From positions 62,001-126,000 of the forward strand of contig NZ_DATBKY010000264.1 of assembly GCF_036555685.1 (NCBI RefSeq): a stretch of 64,000 bases of DNA. Reading direction: 5' to 3'. The stretch's first letter is position 1. Each line of letters starts with the position of its first letter. Under the pieces are notes generated by a model. It was not told where the DNA came from, made no database searches, and saw only the letters and a program-made list of their open reading frames with translations. Shown here one piece after another: positions 47,401 through 53,864 of the stretch. The translations under genes were made by a program, and so were the position numbers. The DNA is from Actinophytocola sp036555685. Lineage in GTDB: Bacteria; Actinomycetota; Actinomycetes; Mycobacteriales; Pseudonocardiaceae.

Positions 47401-48377
47401 CGCCGGCGCACGCGCTGGCCGTCTCGCCGGCCACGCAGAAGGGCGGCGCCCGGGTCGGGACCGACGCGACGTACACCGTGCACCTGAAGAACAACGGGTT
47501 CCAGGCGGACAGCTACACGTTGTCGACGGCGAGCACCTGGCCGGCGGCGACGTTCGACGCGTCCTGCACGACGCCGTCGACCACGACGCCGACTGTCGCG
47601 CCGGGCGCGACGACCGACGTCTGCGTGAAGGTCAGCGTGCCGGCCTCGGCGGCCAACGACGCGACGAACGACACGACGGTGACCGCCTCGTCCGCGGCGG
47701 ACAGCTCGGTCACCGGCAGCGCGAAGCTGACCACGATCGCGGTGGCGGTGGACACGCTGCTCGTCGACGAGGACCTCGGCGCGCCCGACGTCGAGTCGTA
47801 CTACGAGGACGCGCTGAACGCGAACGGGACCGCGTTCAGCCGGTGGGATCTGTCCGCGGATCCGGAGCTGCCGAGGACCTACCTGACCGCGCACCGCACG
47901 GTCGTGTGGTTCACCGGCAACACCTACCCGGCACCGATCACGCCGTACGAGGGTGACCTCACGGCGTTCCTCGACGGCGGCGGCAAGCTGTTCATGTCGG
48001 GCCAGGACATCCTGGACCAGGCGGCCGGCACCACGGCGTTCGTGCGGAACTACCTGCACATCGACTGGGACGGCACCGAGGCGCAGAACGACAAGGCGAC
48101 CGCGGCCGTCCACGGCGTGACCGGCAACCCCGTCTCCGACGGGATCGGCGCCGTGCCGATCGACCACACGGTCCTCAACGCCACGTTCGAGGACCGGGTG
48201 ACCCCGATCGCCCCGGCCACCCCGGCGTTCACCGACGACTCGTCGGCGACCGACGCGCTGAACGTGGCGGCGGGCTCGTACAAGGTGGTGTTCCTCGCCT
48301 TCCCGTTCGAGGCGTACGGCACCGCGGCCGAGAAGGCGGATCTGATGCACCGGATCCAGACCTACCACGGTAGCTGA
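44463..48377 (+). CDS. 1304-residue secreted Asp-box (BNR/sortilin-like) protein
   Basis: A signal peptide (about 1-34, ending ATAVAA) is followed by an acidic segment and a large beta-propeller region. At least seven Asp boxes are readable: SNDGGVTW, SRDGGRHW, TTDGGATW, TTDEGAHW, SKDGGATW, TTDGGRHW and TTNGGKSW, as in sortilin/Vps10 and exo-glycosidase propellers. About residues 860-980 form a DUF11-like domain (YTITVRNVGNAPATGVRI), then a second Ig-like domain. The last 210 residues are an alpha/beta domain (DTLLVDEDLG, VVWFTGNTYP, LFMSGQDIL) resembling glutamine-amidotransferase-like folds. Codon 4 is TTA (44472-44474). Catalytic function is unknown; a glycan- or protein-binding surface role is likely. 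Confidence 0.85.
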   Translation: MVKLRAVARFRCLAAILLVTPLITVTASATAVAAPPDDTPVLLTPKGEHESGEDEESFDKLRDAYYWSRLLAGDDELSFEQAATFRNRAATAANGVAVETKRGAARGGTWASTGPDPVVQVGRTSNTFEAVSGRIGALVIRNDGTIVLGAAQGGVWTYDTATKAWTSRTPDANTQSVGALALAPSDDRIIYLGSGEGALSGDSYYGDGVYRSNDGGVTWKRVSGDQFNGQSTSSITVDPGNPDHLYMATLRGRGGIRRTTAPAETPFGVWESRDGGRHWSLKKGTTDELHGATDLVMDPQNPRQLYASFWGDGIYRTTDGGATWASALGDLPKGNFLEGGTRFALGLSHPAGAAHATIYTGFDYFDLDDEYHPAQIYKTTDEGAHWTATGTGTGADSVFDYCGTQCFYDNVVYPDPTNPDVLYVGGSYGYDNSPQSGGIYRSKDGGATWQSLGYDLHPDFHAIALQRNNTQHIAIGNDGGVWQSATGGGRPAGAPLSAVDWENLNGTVDPNTAALVHSTGLRITQFTSMATVPQVPGQYWGGTQDNGTLRKSLANDRWFDQASGDGGQVIVDQTTLNEANPGLPAYVFGTYFGISPYRYDPTEVGTFFGNEAIDGGIDMNDRAEFYIPWVQNRADTNQMFLGTYRLYRTNNAEAPSAGDVHWDVVSPDLTTGCPQEAPNGARGCLISAIGIADGGDGAYVGSDDGVVSVSPNAVTADSPTWTRVGQNVLPNRPVAQFAVDRSDWRVAYVSYAGFGSATPGHRGHVFKTTDGGRHWKDISANLPDIPVNSVILDPSADDTLYAGTDVGPFVTTNGGKSWKRLGNGMPKVSVWQLDYDPSHATLAAGTHGRAAYTLNTGANSPALVVSKSDDGTPVGPGSEVHYTITVRNVGNAPATGVRIDEPVPAHTSFVSASDGGTLRKGTVQWRNLSVPAGGSKSVNLTVRIAPSLPSSVKSIVNDGIVVKSDQGVDADGSPHTVAIAPAHALAVSPATQKGGARVGTDATYTVHLKNNGFQADSYTLSTASTWPAATFDASCTTPSTTTPTVAPGATTDVCVKVSVPASAANDATNDTTVTASSAADSSVTGSAKLTTIAVAVDTLLVDEDLGAPDVESYYEDALNANGTAFSRWDLSADPELPRTYLTAHRTVVWFTGNTYPAPITPYEGDLTAFLDGGGKLFMSGQDILDQAAGTTAFVRNYLHIDWDGTEAQNDKATAAVHGVTGNPVSDGIGAVPIDHTVLNATFEDRVTPIAPATPAFTDDSSATDALNVAAGSYKVVFLAFPFEAYGTAAEKADLMHRIQTYHGS

Positions 48378-48386
48378 CGGGGACGC

Positions 48387-48425
48387 GGAGGCCCGCCGAC
48401 GCCACCACGGAGTCGGCGGGCCTCC
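48387..48425. terminator. Perfect 14-bp stem terminator after the Asp-box gene
   Basis: GGAGGCCCGCCGAC (48387-48400) pairs without mismatch with GTCGGCGGGCCTCC (48412-48425) around an 11-base loop. It begins 10 bases after the stop codon. With 12 G/C pairs it should end transcription even without a T run, and can work for the convergent acyl-CoA dehydrogenase gene as well. Confidence 0.8.
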
Positions 48426-48444
48426 GGTTCGGCATGGTGCGGTC

Positions 48445-48516
48445 GTGAAGGCCGCGGTCCACGCCCGCCGCTACGTCGAGACCGGGCGCAAGCCGGGCAA
48501 CGTGATCGTCGACGTC
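48445..48516 (+). pseudogene. Remnant of a zinc-type alcohol dehydrogenase/quinone oxidoreductase 3' end
   Basis: The frame reads RRYVETGRKPGNVIVDV, very like the last residues of NADP-dependent medium-chain oxidoreductases (…HRYVETGRKxGNVVLTV). Nothing upstream belongs to that family; the terminator of the preceding gene lies there instead. The tail runs directly into the stop codon of the convergent acyl-CoA dehydrogenase gene (48515-48517). It is best explained as the leftover of a gene removed by deletion. Only about 24 codons support it. Confidence 0.4.
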
Positions 48517-49741
48517 ACTGGACCGGCAGCACCGGCGTGCGGCGCAGCTCGGCCTTCGCGATCGATCGCAGGTGGACCTCGTCCGGGCCGTCGAACAGGC
48601 GCATCGCGCGGTGCCAGCCGTACATCGCGGCCAGCGGGGTCACATCCGTGATGCCCGCGCCGCCGTGCACCTGTATCGCCCGGTCGATCACGCGCCCGGC
48701 CGCGCGCGGCACCGCGACCTTCGCCATCGCCACCAGGTCCCGCGCCGCCCTGTTCCCGGCCGTGTCGATCACCTGGCACGCGTGGTGGCACAGCAGCCGC
48801 GCCTGCTCGATCTCCAGGCGCGACTCCGCGATCTGCTGCCGCACGACACCCTGGTCGGACAGCGGCCCACCGAAGGCGACCCGCGACGAAGCCCGTGCGA
48901 CCAGCATCGCCAGCGCACGCTCCGCCGCCCCCAGCGCACGCATGCAGTGATGGATCCGGCCCGGTCCGAGCCGCGCCTGCGCGGCCGCGAACCCGCCGCC
49001 CTCCTCGCCGATGACGTTCGCGACCGGCACGCGGACGTCGGCGAAGTGGACCTCCGCGTGGCCGTGCTGGTCGTGGTGACCGAACACCGGCAGGTCCCGC
49101 ACGACGGTGACGCCCGGCGTGTCGCGCGGTACCAGCACCATCGTCTGCTGGCGGTGCGGCGGCGCGGACGGGTCGGTCTTGCCCATCACGATCAGCACCG
49201 CACACCGCGGGTCCAGCGCCCCGCTGGTCCACCACTTGCGGCCGTTGATCACGTACTCGTCGCCGTCGCGCTCGATCCGGGTGGCGATGTTGGTCGCGTC
49301 GCTCGAGGCGACCTCCGGCTCGGTCATCGCGAACGCCGAGCGGATCTCGCCGTCGAGCAGCGGCCGCAGCCACTCCCGCTGTTGCCCGTCGGTGCCCAGC
49401 AGGTGCAGCAGCTCCATGTTGCCGGTGTCCGGCGCCGCGCAGTTGATCGCCTCCGGCGCGAGGTCCAGGCTCCAGCCGGACAGCTCCGCGATCGGCGCGT
49501 ACTCGAGCTGGGTCAGCCCGGACTCCGCGGGCAGGAAGAGGTTCCACAGCCCCTCGGCTCGCGCCTGCTTCTTCAGCGCCTCGACCACCGGCGGCACGGT
49601 GTGGTCCTCCGGCCCGGCCGTCCGGCGGTGGTCGAGGTACTCCGCCTCCGCGGGCAGGACCCGCTCACGCATGAACACGAGCATGCGGTCGTACAGCTCG
49701 CGGGCGCGGGCAGAAGGCGCGGGAAGGTCGTAGTCCGCCAC
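48515..49741 (-). CDS. Acyl-CoA dehydrogenase
   Basis: 408 residues. The family layout is complete: N-terminal helical domain (LWNLFLPAESGLTQLEYAPIAELSG), beta domain with the FAD/substrate block FAMTEPEVASSDATNI and YVINGRKWWTSGA, and C-terminal helical domain with ARLGPGRIHHCMRALG and VHGGAGITDVTPLA. It resembles the ACAD10/11-like group. It oxidises an acyl-CoA to the 2-enoyl-CoA and passes electrons to ETF. The chain length cannot be predicted. It follows the glycosidase-like membrane gene by 21 bases on the same strand but no functional link is apparent. Confidence 0.92.
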   Translation of the reverse strand: MADYDLPAPSARARELYDRMLVFMRERVLPAEAEYLDHRRTAGPEDHTVPPVVEALKKQARAEGLWNLFLPAESGLTQLEYAPIAELSGWSLDLAPEAINCAAPDTGNMELLHLLGTDGQQREWLRPLLDGEIRSAFAMTEPEVASSDATNIATRIERDGDEYVINGRKWWTSGALDPRCAVLIVMGKTDPSAPPHRQQTMVLVPRDTPGVTVVRDLPVFGHHDQHGHAEVHFADVRVPVANVIGEEGGGFAAAQARLGPGRIHHCMRALGAAERALAMLVARASSRVAFGGPLSDQGVVRQQIAESRLEIEQARLLCHHACQVIDTAGNRAARDLVAMAKVAVPRAAGRVIDRAIQVHGGAGITDVTPLAAMYGWHRAMRLFDGPDEVHLRSIAKAELRRTPVLPVQ

Positions 49742-49762
49742 GAGAACCTCCTGGTTACGGCG

Positions 49763-52759
49763 TCAGTCCGACCGTACCGCCGCGGTCCGCCGGAACAGCG
49801 TGAGCGCGGCGCCGGCCACGGCCAGGACACCACCCGCGGCGGCGACGAGGACCGGAAGATCCGCCGGGATCTCCAGGTACACCGTGATGCCCAGGATCCG
49901 GTGCAGGCCCCAGGGCAGCAGCGCCAGCTGGTCGTTCCACGACGTGAGCGCCTGCTCGAGGCCGAGCAGGGCCATGAGCGCGCCGAGCGCGGCCAGTGGG
50001 ATGCCTGCCGCGAGCAGCACCCGCCCCGCCGCCTGCCGCCGGGACATGGCGTAGCCGCGCCGGAGCACGGAGTAGGCGACCGCGAACAGGGCCAGGAAGG
50101 CCGCGAACGCCACCGTGACATACACCGTCCTCGTCGGCGGCGACGTCCAGATCGCGAACCAGTACCCGCCGGGCCCGCGCGCCACCAGCCCCAGCGCCAG
50201 CAGGACGGTCCGGAGCAACGCGAGCCCGCCGATCGCGGCGAACAACAGGTACGGGTCGCGGACGAGCAGGCGCAGCGTCAGCGCGAACAGCAGCCACGCG
50301 CCGAGCGTCGGCACCAGGTGCGCGGGTGCGGCGAACGACGTGAGGATCGCCCGGCTCAGCACGACCGCGGCCGCCGGCACCGCCCACACCAGCACGCGGT
50401 CCACACGGGACGGAGAAGCGTCGAGCCGGGCCAGCCGCCACGGCCGCGTCGCCGCCGTCCACAGTGTCCGCGGCGCGACCGGTGCCCCGGGCAGCGCGCC
50501 CCACAGCAGGAGGAGGACCACCGCCACCAGCAGCCCGCGGGCGAGCCAGGCCATCGTCTCGTCGCGCTGCGCGAGGGTGAGCCCGATGTCCGCGGCGGTG
50601 AAGTTGAACGCCGGCAGGTCGCGGTCGGCACCGTAGCGGCGGACGTGCCCGGCCCGGGCCGACTCGTAGCGGTCCGCCGCGGCGAGCCACGCGTCCCGCG
50701 CCGCGGCCGACCCGGTGTCGAGCCACTGCACGTGCCGCAGGAACGTCGTCCGGTACGCGCCGACTGTCTCGAACAGGTCCACCTGGTAGTCGAGCGTGGC
50801 GGTGAACCGCCGGCGCAGCTCGGGGTCGCGCCACGTGGCCGGGTCGGTCGCGGCCACGAGGGCACGCATGCGCCGCGCGTCGCGGACGGCCGTCGCACCC
50901 TCGGCGACGGCCTCGTCGACGTGGTCGCGGCTCACGGCGTAGATCGTGTCGAGCGTGGCGCTGTCGCCCGTCACGATGTCCCACTCGAAGATCCACATCA
51001 TCGGCGGCGGCTCGAGCCCGAGCGCCTTCACCGAGCTGTCCGCGTACGGTCCGATGTAGAGGCCCGTGGTGACCGCCTCGCGGGACAGCGCCATCGCCTG
51101 GCAGATCGCCGACACCGTGGCCGGGTCGGACGAGAACGTGCGGCGCGCCCAGTCGGCCGTCGCGGCCGCGGTGTCGACGTCGGGGTTCCAGGCGAGCTTC
51201 GCGGTGACGTACGTGTTGAGGTCGTACAGCTGCCAGAACCCGGTCCGCAGGTCCAGCGTGCGCGGCCCGGCGAGCAGCGGACCGCCGCCCTGCGCCCACG
51301 TCCACACGCCCTCGACGTGCGGGTTCGCGGCGAGGAACCGGCGCAGCGCCAGCTGGTGCAGCACGCCCATGTCGTTCGGCAGCGCGCCGAGGCCCTCGAA
51401 CTCGCGGCGGGACTGGAACTCGACGATCCGCCGCTGGTTGCCCTCGAAGAGGGTGTCGTTGAGCGGCAGGTGGCTGTAGAAGTCGCCCAGCGAGTACTTC
51501 GTGGACACGATGAGGTGCTCGTCGGTCAGCCCGCCGAGCACCTCCCGGTAGGCCGCGGGGTTCGTGTGCAGGTCGCCGACCGCGCCGATGCCGACGCTCC
51601 AGGTGCGGAAGATGACGTCCTTGCCGGCGTCCCCGGCGACGCGCAGGAACGAGCGCAGCATCGCGCGCACGGCCGCGGGCGTCGTCACCGCGATCTCCGC
51701 CGAGTAGTCCCAGCCAGGCAGCCGGTAGGCCGCGCCGCCCTCGCCGATCCGGATCATCAGCCCGTCCGCGTACGGCAGCACGTCGAACAGCTCCGCGAGC
51801 CCCGCCCGGTAGACGCGCCACAGCCGGTCGTCCTCGGTGCGCAGCCCGCCCACGGTGCGCTCCAGGTACGCCCGCAGCGGCGGGGACAGTGCGAGCATGT
51901 CGGTCTGGAAGTAGACCTTCATGCCGAGGTCGTGCGCGTAACGCCAGACCGGCCCGAACGCCGCGACCATCGCCGCCGCGCGGGCCCGGTGCGGATCGCC
52001 GTCCGGGTACACGTCGAGGTCGCGGAACGCCACGTACTCGAGGAAGCCCGGGATGACCACACCGTTGTAGCCCTGCGCGAGCGAGTGCTCGACGAGCCGC
52101 CGGAACTGCGTGGCGATCCGGCGGACCGCTGTCCCGTCCACGTACGGCGCGCGGGGGAGCAGCGCGTCGCCGACCACGTCGGAGTTCAGCGTGTAGTTGT
52201 CGCGCGCGTACGCCGCCGGGTCGTCCGGCAGGCCGACCGCGCCGAGGTCGGTCAGCCGCAGCCCGAGCCGGGGCGTCACGACCCGCCCGTCGGCCGGCAC
52301 CACGGCGCCGGCCGAGATCCGGTCGGCGATCGCGTACAGCCCGGCGGCCGCGCCGGCGAGCGCACCCGCGTCGACCGACAGGCCGGGGCCGGCGCGCGAG
52401 ATCCGGTACGCCTCCGGGCCGCCGGCGAACCGCGGGTCGAGCCGGACCCGCAGCACGGCCCCGGTCGCGCCGGCGTAGCTCGCGGGCTGCGGCGCGCCTC
52501 TCGCCGCCAGCGCACCGGCGACGGCGCGGGCCGCGAGCCGCAGCCGGGGGTGCGGCGGGACGTCGATGGCGGTGATCCGGGGTGGCGCGACATCGTCGCG
52601 CGCGGGCGCGGCGGTCAGGTGCTCGGCCGGGACGTCGGCGGGCCGGACGCTCAGCCCGAGCGCGTCGTTCACCTGCCAGGCGACGAGCCCGCCCAGTCCC
52701 AAAAGGACGATCAGGACGACGACCGGGCGCCACCGCCGCCGCCGATGATCGTCCGCCAC
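49763..52759 (-). CDS. Membrane-anchored glycosidase-like protein (GH67/GH20-related architecture)
   Basis: 998 residues from GTG 52759. One N-terminal helix (VVVLIVLLGLGGLVAWQV) is followed by a carbohydrate-enzyme-type N-domain (GAVLRVRLDPRFAGGPEAYRIS, DAGALAGAAAGLYAIADRI), as in GH20 and GH67 proteins, then a barrel-like region (RIATQFRRLVEHSLAQGYNGVVIPGF, HDLGMKVYFQTDM). TYVTAKLAWNPDVDTAAATA resembles the alpha-glucuronidase block 'GRLAWNP'. The last 300 residues hold about seven membrane helices. A family assignment is tentative and catalytic acids were not identified. It starts 10 bases after the YjbR gene and may belong to the ArsR-controlled operon. Confidence 0.6.
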   Translation of the reverse strand: MADDHRRRRWRPVVVLIVLLGLGGLVAWQVNDALGLSVRPADVPAEHLTAAPARDDVAPPRITAIDVPPHPRLRLAARAVAGALAARGAPQPASYAGATGAVLRVRLDPRFAGGPEAYRISRAGPGLSVDAGALAGAAAGLYAIADRISAGAVVPADGRVVTPRLGLRLTDLGAVGLPDDPAAYARDNYTLNSDVVGDALLPRAPYVDGTAVRRIATQFRRLVEHSLAQGYNGVVIPGFLEYVAFRDLDVYPDGDPHRARAAAMVAAFGPVWRYAHDLGMKVYFQTDMLALSPPLRAYLERTVGGLRTEDDRLWRVYRAGLAELFDVLPYADGLMIRIGEGGAAYRLPGWDYSAEIAVTTPAAVRAMLRSFLRVAGDAGKDVIFRTWSVGIGAVGDLHTNPAAYREVLGGLTDEHLIVSTKYSLGDFYSHLPLNDTLFEGNQRRIVEFQSRREFEGLGALPNDMGVLHQLALRRFLAANPHVEGVWTWAQGGGPLLAGPRTLDLRTGFWQLYDLNTYVTAKLAWNPDVDTAAATADWARRTFSSDPATVSAICQAMALSREAVTTGLYIGPYADSSVKALGLEPPPMMWIFEWDIVTGDSATLDTIYAVSRDHVDEAVAEGATAVRDARRMRALVAATDPATWRDPELRRRFTATLDYQVDLFETVGAYRTTFLRHVQWLDTGSAAARDAWLAAADRYESARAGHVRRYGADRDLPAFNFTAADIGLTLAQRDETMAWLARGLLVAVVLLLLWGALPGAPVAPRTLWTAATRPWRLARLDASPSRVDRVLVWAVPAAAVVLSRAILTSFAAPAHLVPTLGAWLLFALTLRLLVRDPYLLFAAIGGLALLRTVLLALGLVARGPGGYWFAIWTSPPTRTVYVTVAFAAFLALFAVAYSVLRRGYAMSRRQAAGRVLLAAGIPLAALGALMALLGLEQALTSWNDQLALLPWGLHRILGITVYLEIPADLPVLVAAAGGVLAVAGAALTLFRRTAAVRSD

Positions 52760-52769
52760 CCGGTCATCT

Positions 52770-53144
52770 TCACACGGGTGTGCCGTCCTGATCGAGCACG
52801 GTGCGGGCGAGCCGCTTGGGTGCGATCAGCGTGTAGGAGGTGCGGATCCACTCCTCGACCTCCCGCCAGCGCTCCTTGCTCAACCGCTTCCCGAGCTTGA
52901 TCGAGACCCAGCCGTGCCGGCCCAGCCCGTAGCCGGTCGGCTCCGCGGCCGGGTCCGTGGCGACCAGCGCGTCGGCCTCCGCCTTCGGCAGCTTCACGCT
53001 GATGCCGGTGCCGTCGGGCGCGGTGAACACGAAGTTCTTGCCGCGCACGCGGAACGTCGGTTCGCCGTCCCAGGCCTCGATGTCGACCCGGGCCGCCTCG
53101 GGCAGGCGGGCCACGATCTGTTCGAGACGGTCCATGTTCGACAT
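52770..53144 (-). CDS. MmcQ/YjbR-family protein in the ArsR operon
   Basis: 124 residues from ATG 53144, with AAGGAAGG ahead of it. RVDIEAWDGEPTFRVRGKNFVFTAPDGTGISVKLP, YGLGRHGWVSIKLGKRLSKERWREVEEWIRTSYTLIAPKRL is the usual MmcQ/YjbR pattern: short strands, then a C-terminal helix and the APKRL ending. Biochemical function is not established for the family. It starts one base after the ArsR stop, so it is the third cistron of the ABM-ArsR-YjbR operon. Confidence 0.82.
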   Translation of the reverse strand: MSNMDRLEQIVARLPEAARVDIEAWDGEPTFRVRGKNFVFTAPDGTGISVKLPKAEADALVATDPAAEPTGYGLGRHGWVSIKLGKRLSKERWREVEEWIRTSYTLIAPKRLARTVLDQDGTPV

Positions 53145-53145
53145 G

Positions 53146-53430
53146 TCAGCCTTCCTTGCCCTTCCGTTCCGACACGGTGAGCCCGACGCCGGTGCACCAC
53201 AGGTCGAGCAGCACGAGCAGCCGCTTGCGCTCGACCGAGACGTGCCGCTCGCGGCCCACCGACGCGATCACCACCAGCCCGGCATCCTCCAGGACGCGCA
53301 GGTGCCGGGTGGTGGTGGGCCAGGAATGCGAGAACCGCGCGGCGAGCTCGCCCGCGGTGAGCGTGCCACCCCGGGCGTGCAGCACCTGCAGCACGTGCCG
53401 GCGGACCGGGTGGGCCAGGGCGGTGAACAT
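53146..53430 (-). CDS. ArsR-family winged-helix repressor
   Basis: 94 residues from ATG 53430. FTALAHPVRRHVLQVLHARGGTLTAGELAARFSHSWPTTTRHLRVLEDAGLV is the ArsR DNA-binding domain with its recognition helix, followed by the wing (IASVGRERHVSVER). No Cys or His cluster typical of metal sensing is visible, so the signal is probably organic or protein-borne. A CTG at 53481-53479, overlapping the stop of the upstream ABM gene (CTGA), could be the true start and add 17 residues (LTERRPQGLTDLDDLDA). An inverted repeat in the operon promoter is the likely target, giving autoregulation. Confidence 0.85.
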   Translation of the reverse strand: MFTALAHPVRRHVLQVLHARGGTLTAGELAARFSHSWPTTTRHLRVLEDAGLVVIASVGRERHVSVERKRLLVLLDLWCTGVGLTVSERKGKEG

Positions 53431-53477
53431 CGCGTCGAGGTCGTCGAGATCGGTCAGGCCCTGCGGGCGGCGCTCGG

Positions 53478-53810
53478 TCAGGAGACGCTCACCGCTCGCA
53501 GGTGCGGGAACTCCATCGACGGGCGGCCGGCGCGTTCCTCGCACAACGGATCCATGGCCTCCCACACCTCGCTGACCTCGGGATGGGTGTGCGCGCGGCC
53601 CGCCGCGTCGTCGTCGATCCACTCGAAGATCTCGATCACGAGTGGATCGGCCGACTCCTTCTCGTGGCCCAGGTACACGCGGGTCGGCTCGTCGGTGACC
53701 AGGCCGAGCTTGCGCAGGATGGGCCCGTGCCTGCCGACCAGGTCCAGGAACTCGTCGACGTGGCCGTCGCGGACGCGGTAGTGGGCGATTGCGGTGATCG
53801 GTTCGGACAT
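53478..53810 (-). CDS. ABM-domain (antibiotic biosynthesis monooxygenase-like) protein
   Basis: 110 residues from ATG 53810. The dimeric alpha/beta barrel is indicated by TAIAHYRVRDGHVDEFLDLVGRHGPIL, EPTRVYLGHEKE, VIEIFEWIDDDAAGRAHTHPEVSEVWEAMDPL. Family members include quinone-forming monooxygenases, haem-degrading enzymes and pure ligand-binding proteins. No ribosome site is present; the promoter -10 lies 5-7 bases before the ATG, so the transcript may be leaderless. First gene of the ABM-ArsR-YjbR operon and divergent from the TGT-like gene. Confidence 0.82.
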   Translation of the reverse strand: MSEPITAIAHYRVRDGHVDEFLDLVGRHGPILRKLGLVTDEPTRVYLGHEKESADPLVIEIFEWIDDDAAGRAHTHPEVSEVWEAMDPLCEERAGRPSMEFPHLRAVSVS

Positions 53811-53815
53811 GGCCG

Positions 53816-53847
53816 ATATTTAGCCTCGCCGCTAAGTATTCTGTCAA
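53816..53847 (-). promoter_or_regulatory. ABM-ArsR-YjbR promoter with operator between -35 and -10
   Basis: On the minus strand TTGACA (53847-53842) is a perfect -35. An AT-rich -10 region (TAAATAT, 53822-53816) follows after about 18-19 bases, directly before ATG 53810. ATATTTAGC (53816-53824) and GCTAAGTAT (53831-53839) are inverted 9-bp arms with one mismatch around CTCGCC. The repeat covers the spacer and -10, where a bound ArsR dimer would block RNA polymerase. Confidence 0.65.
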
Positions 53848-53852
53848 GCGGC

Positions 53853-53858
53853 TACCGT
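53853..53858 (+). promoter_or_regulatory. -10 element TACCGT of a probable leaderless promoter
   Basis: TACCGT fits the TAnnnT pattern and lies 6 bases before ATG 53865, which has no ribosome site. Its -35 region would overlap the ArsR-type inverted repeat, so the divergent gene could also respond to that regulator. Confidence 0.4.
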
Positions 53859-53864
53859 TGTCCC

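Noticed and set aside
44472..48368. Open minus-strand frame of about 1300 codons opposite the Asp-box protein
   Set aside because: The plus strand has signal peptide, Asp boxes and terminator; the minus frame gives an Arg/His/Val-rich low-complexity sequence with no domain.
48572..52900. Open plus-strand frame of about 1440 codons opposite the acyl-CoA dehydrogenase and glycosidase-like genes
   Set aside because: It crosses two unrelated genes, has extreme Arg/Gln content and no family resemblance.
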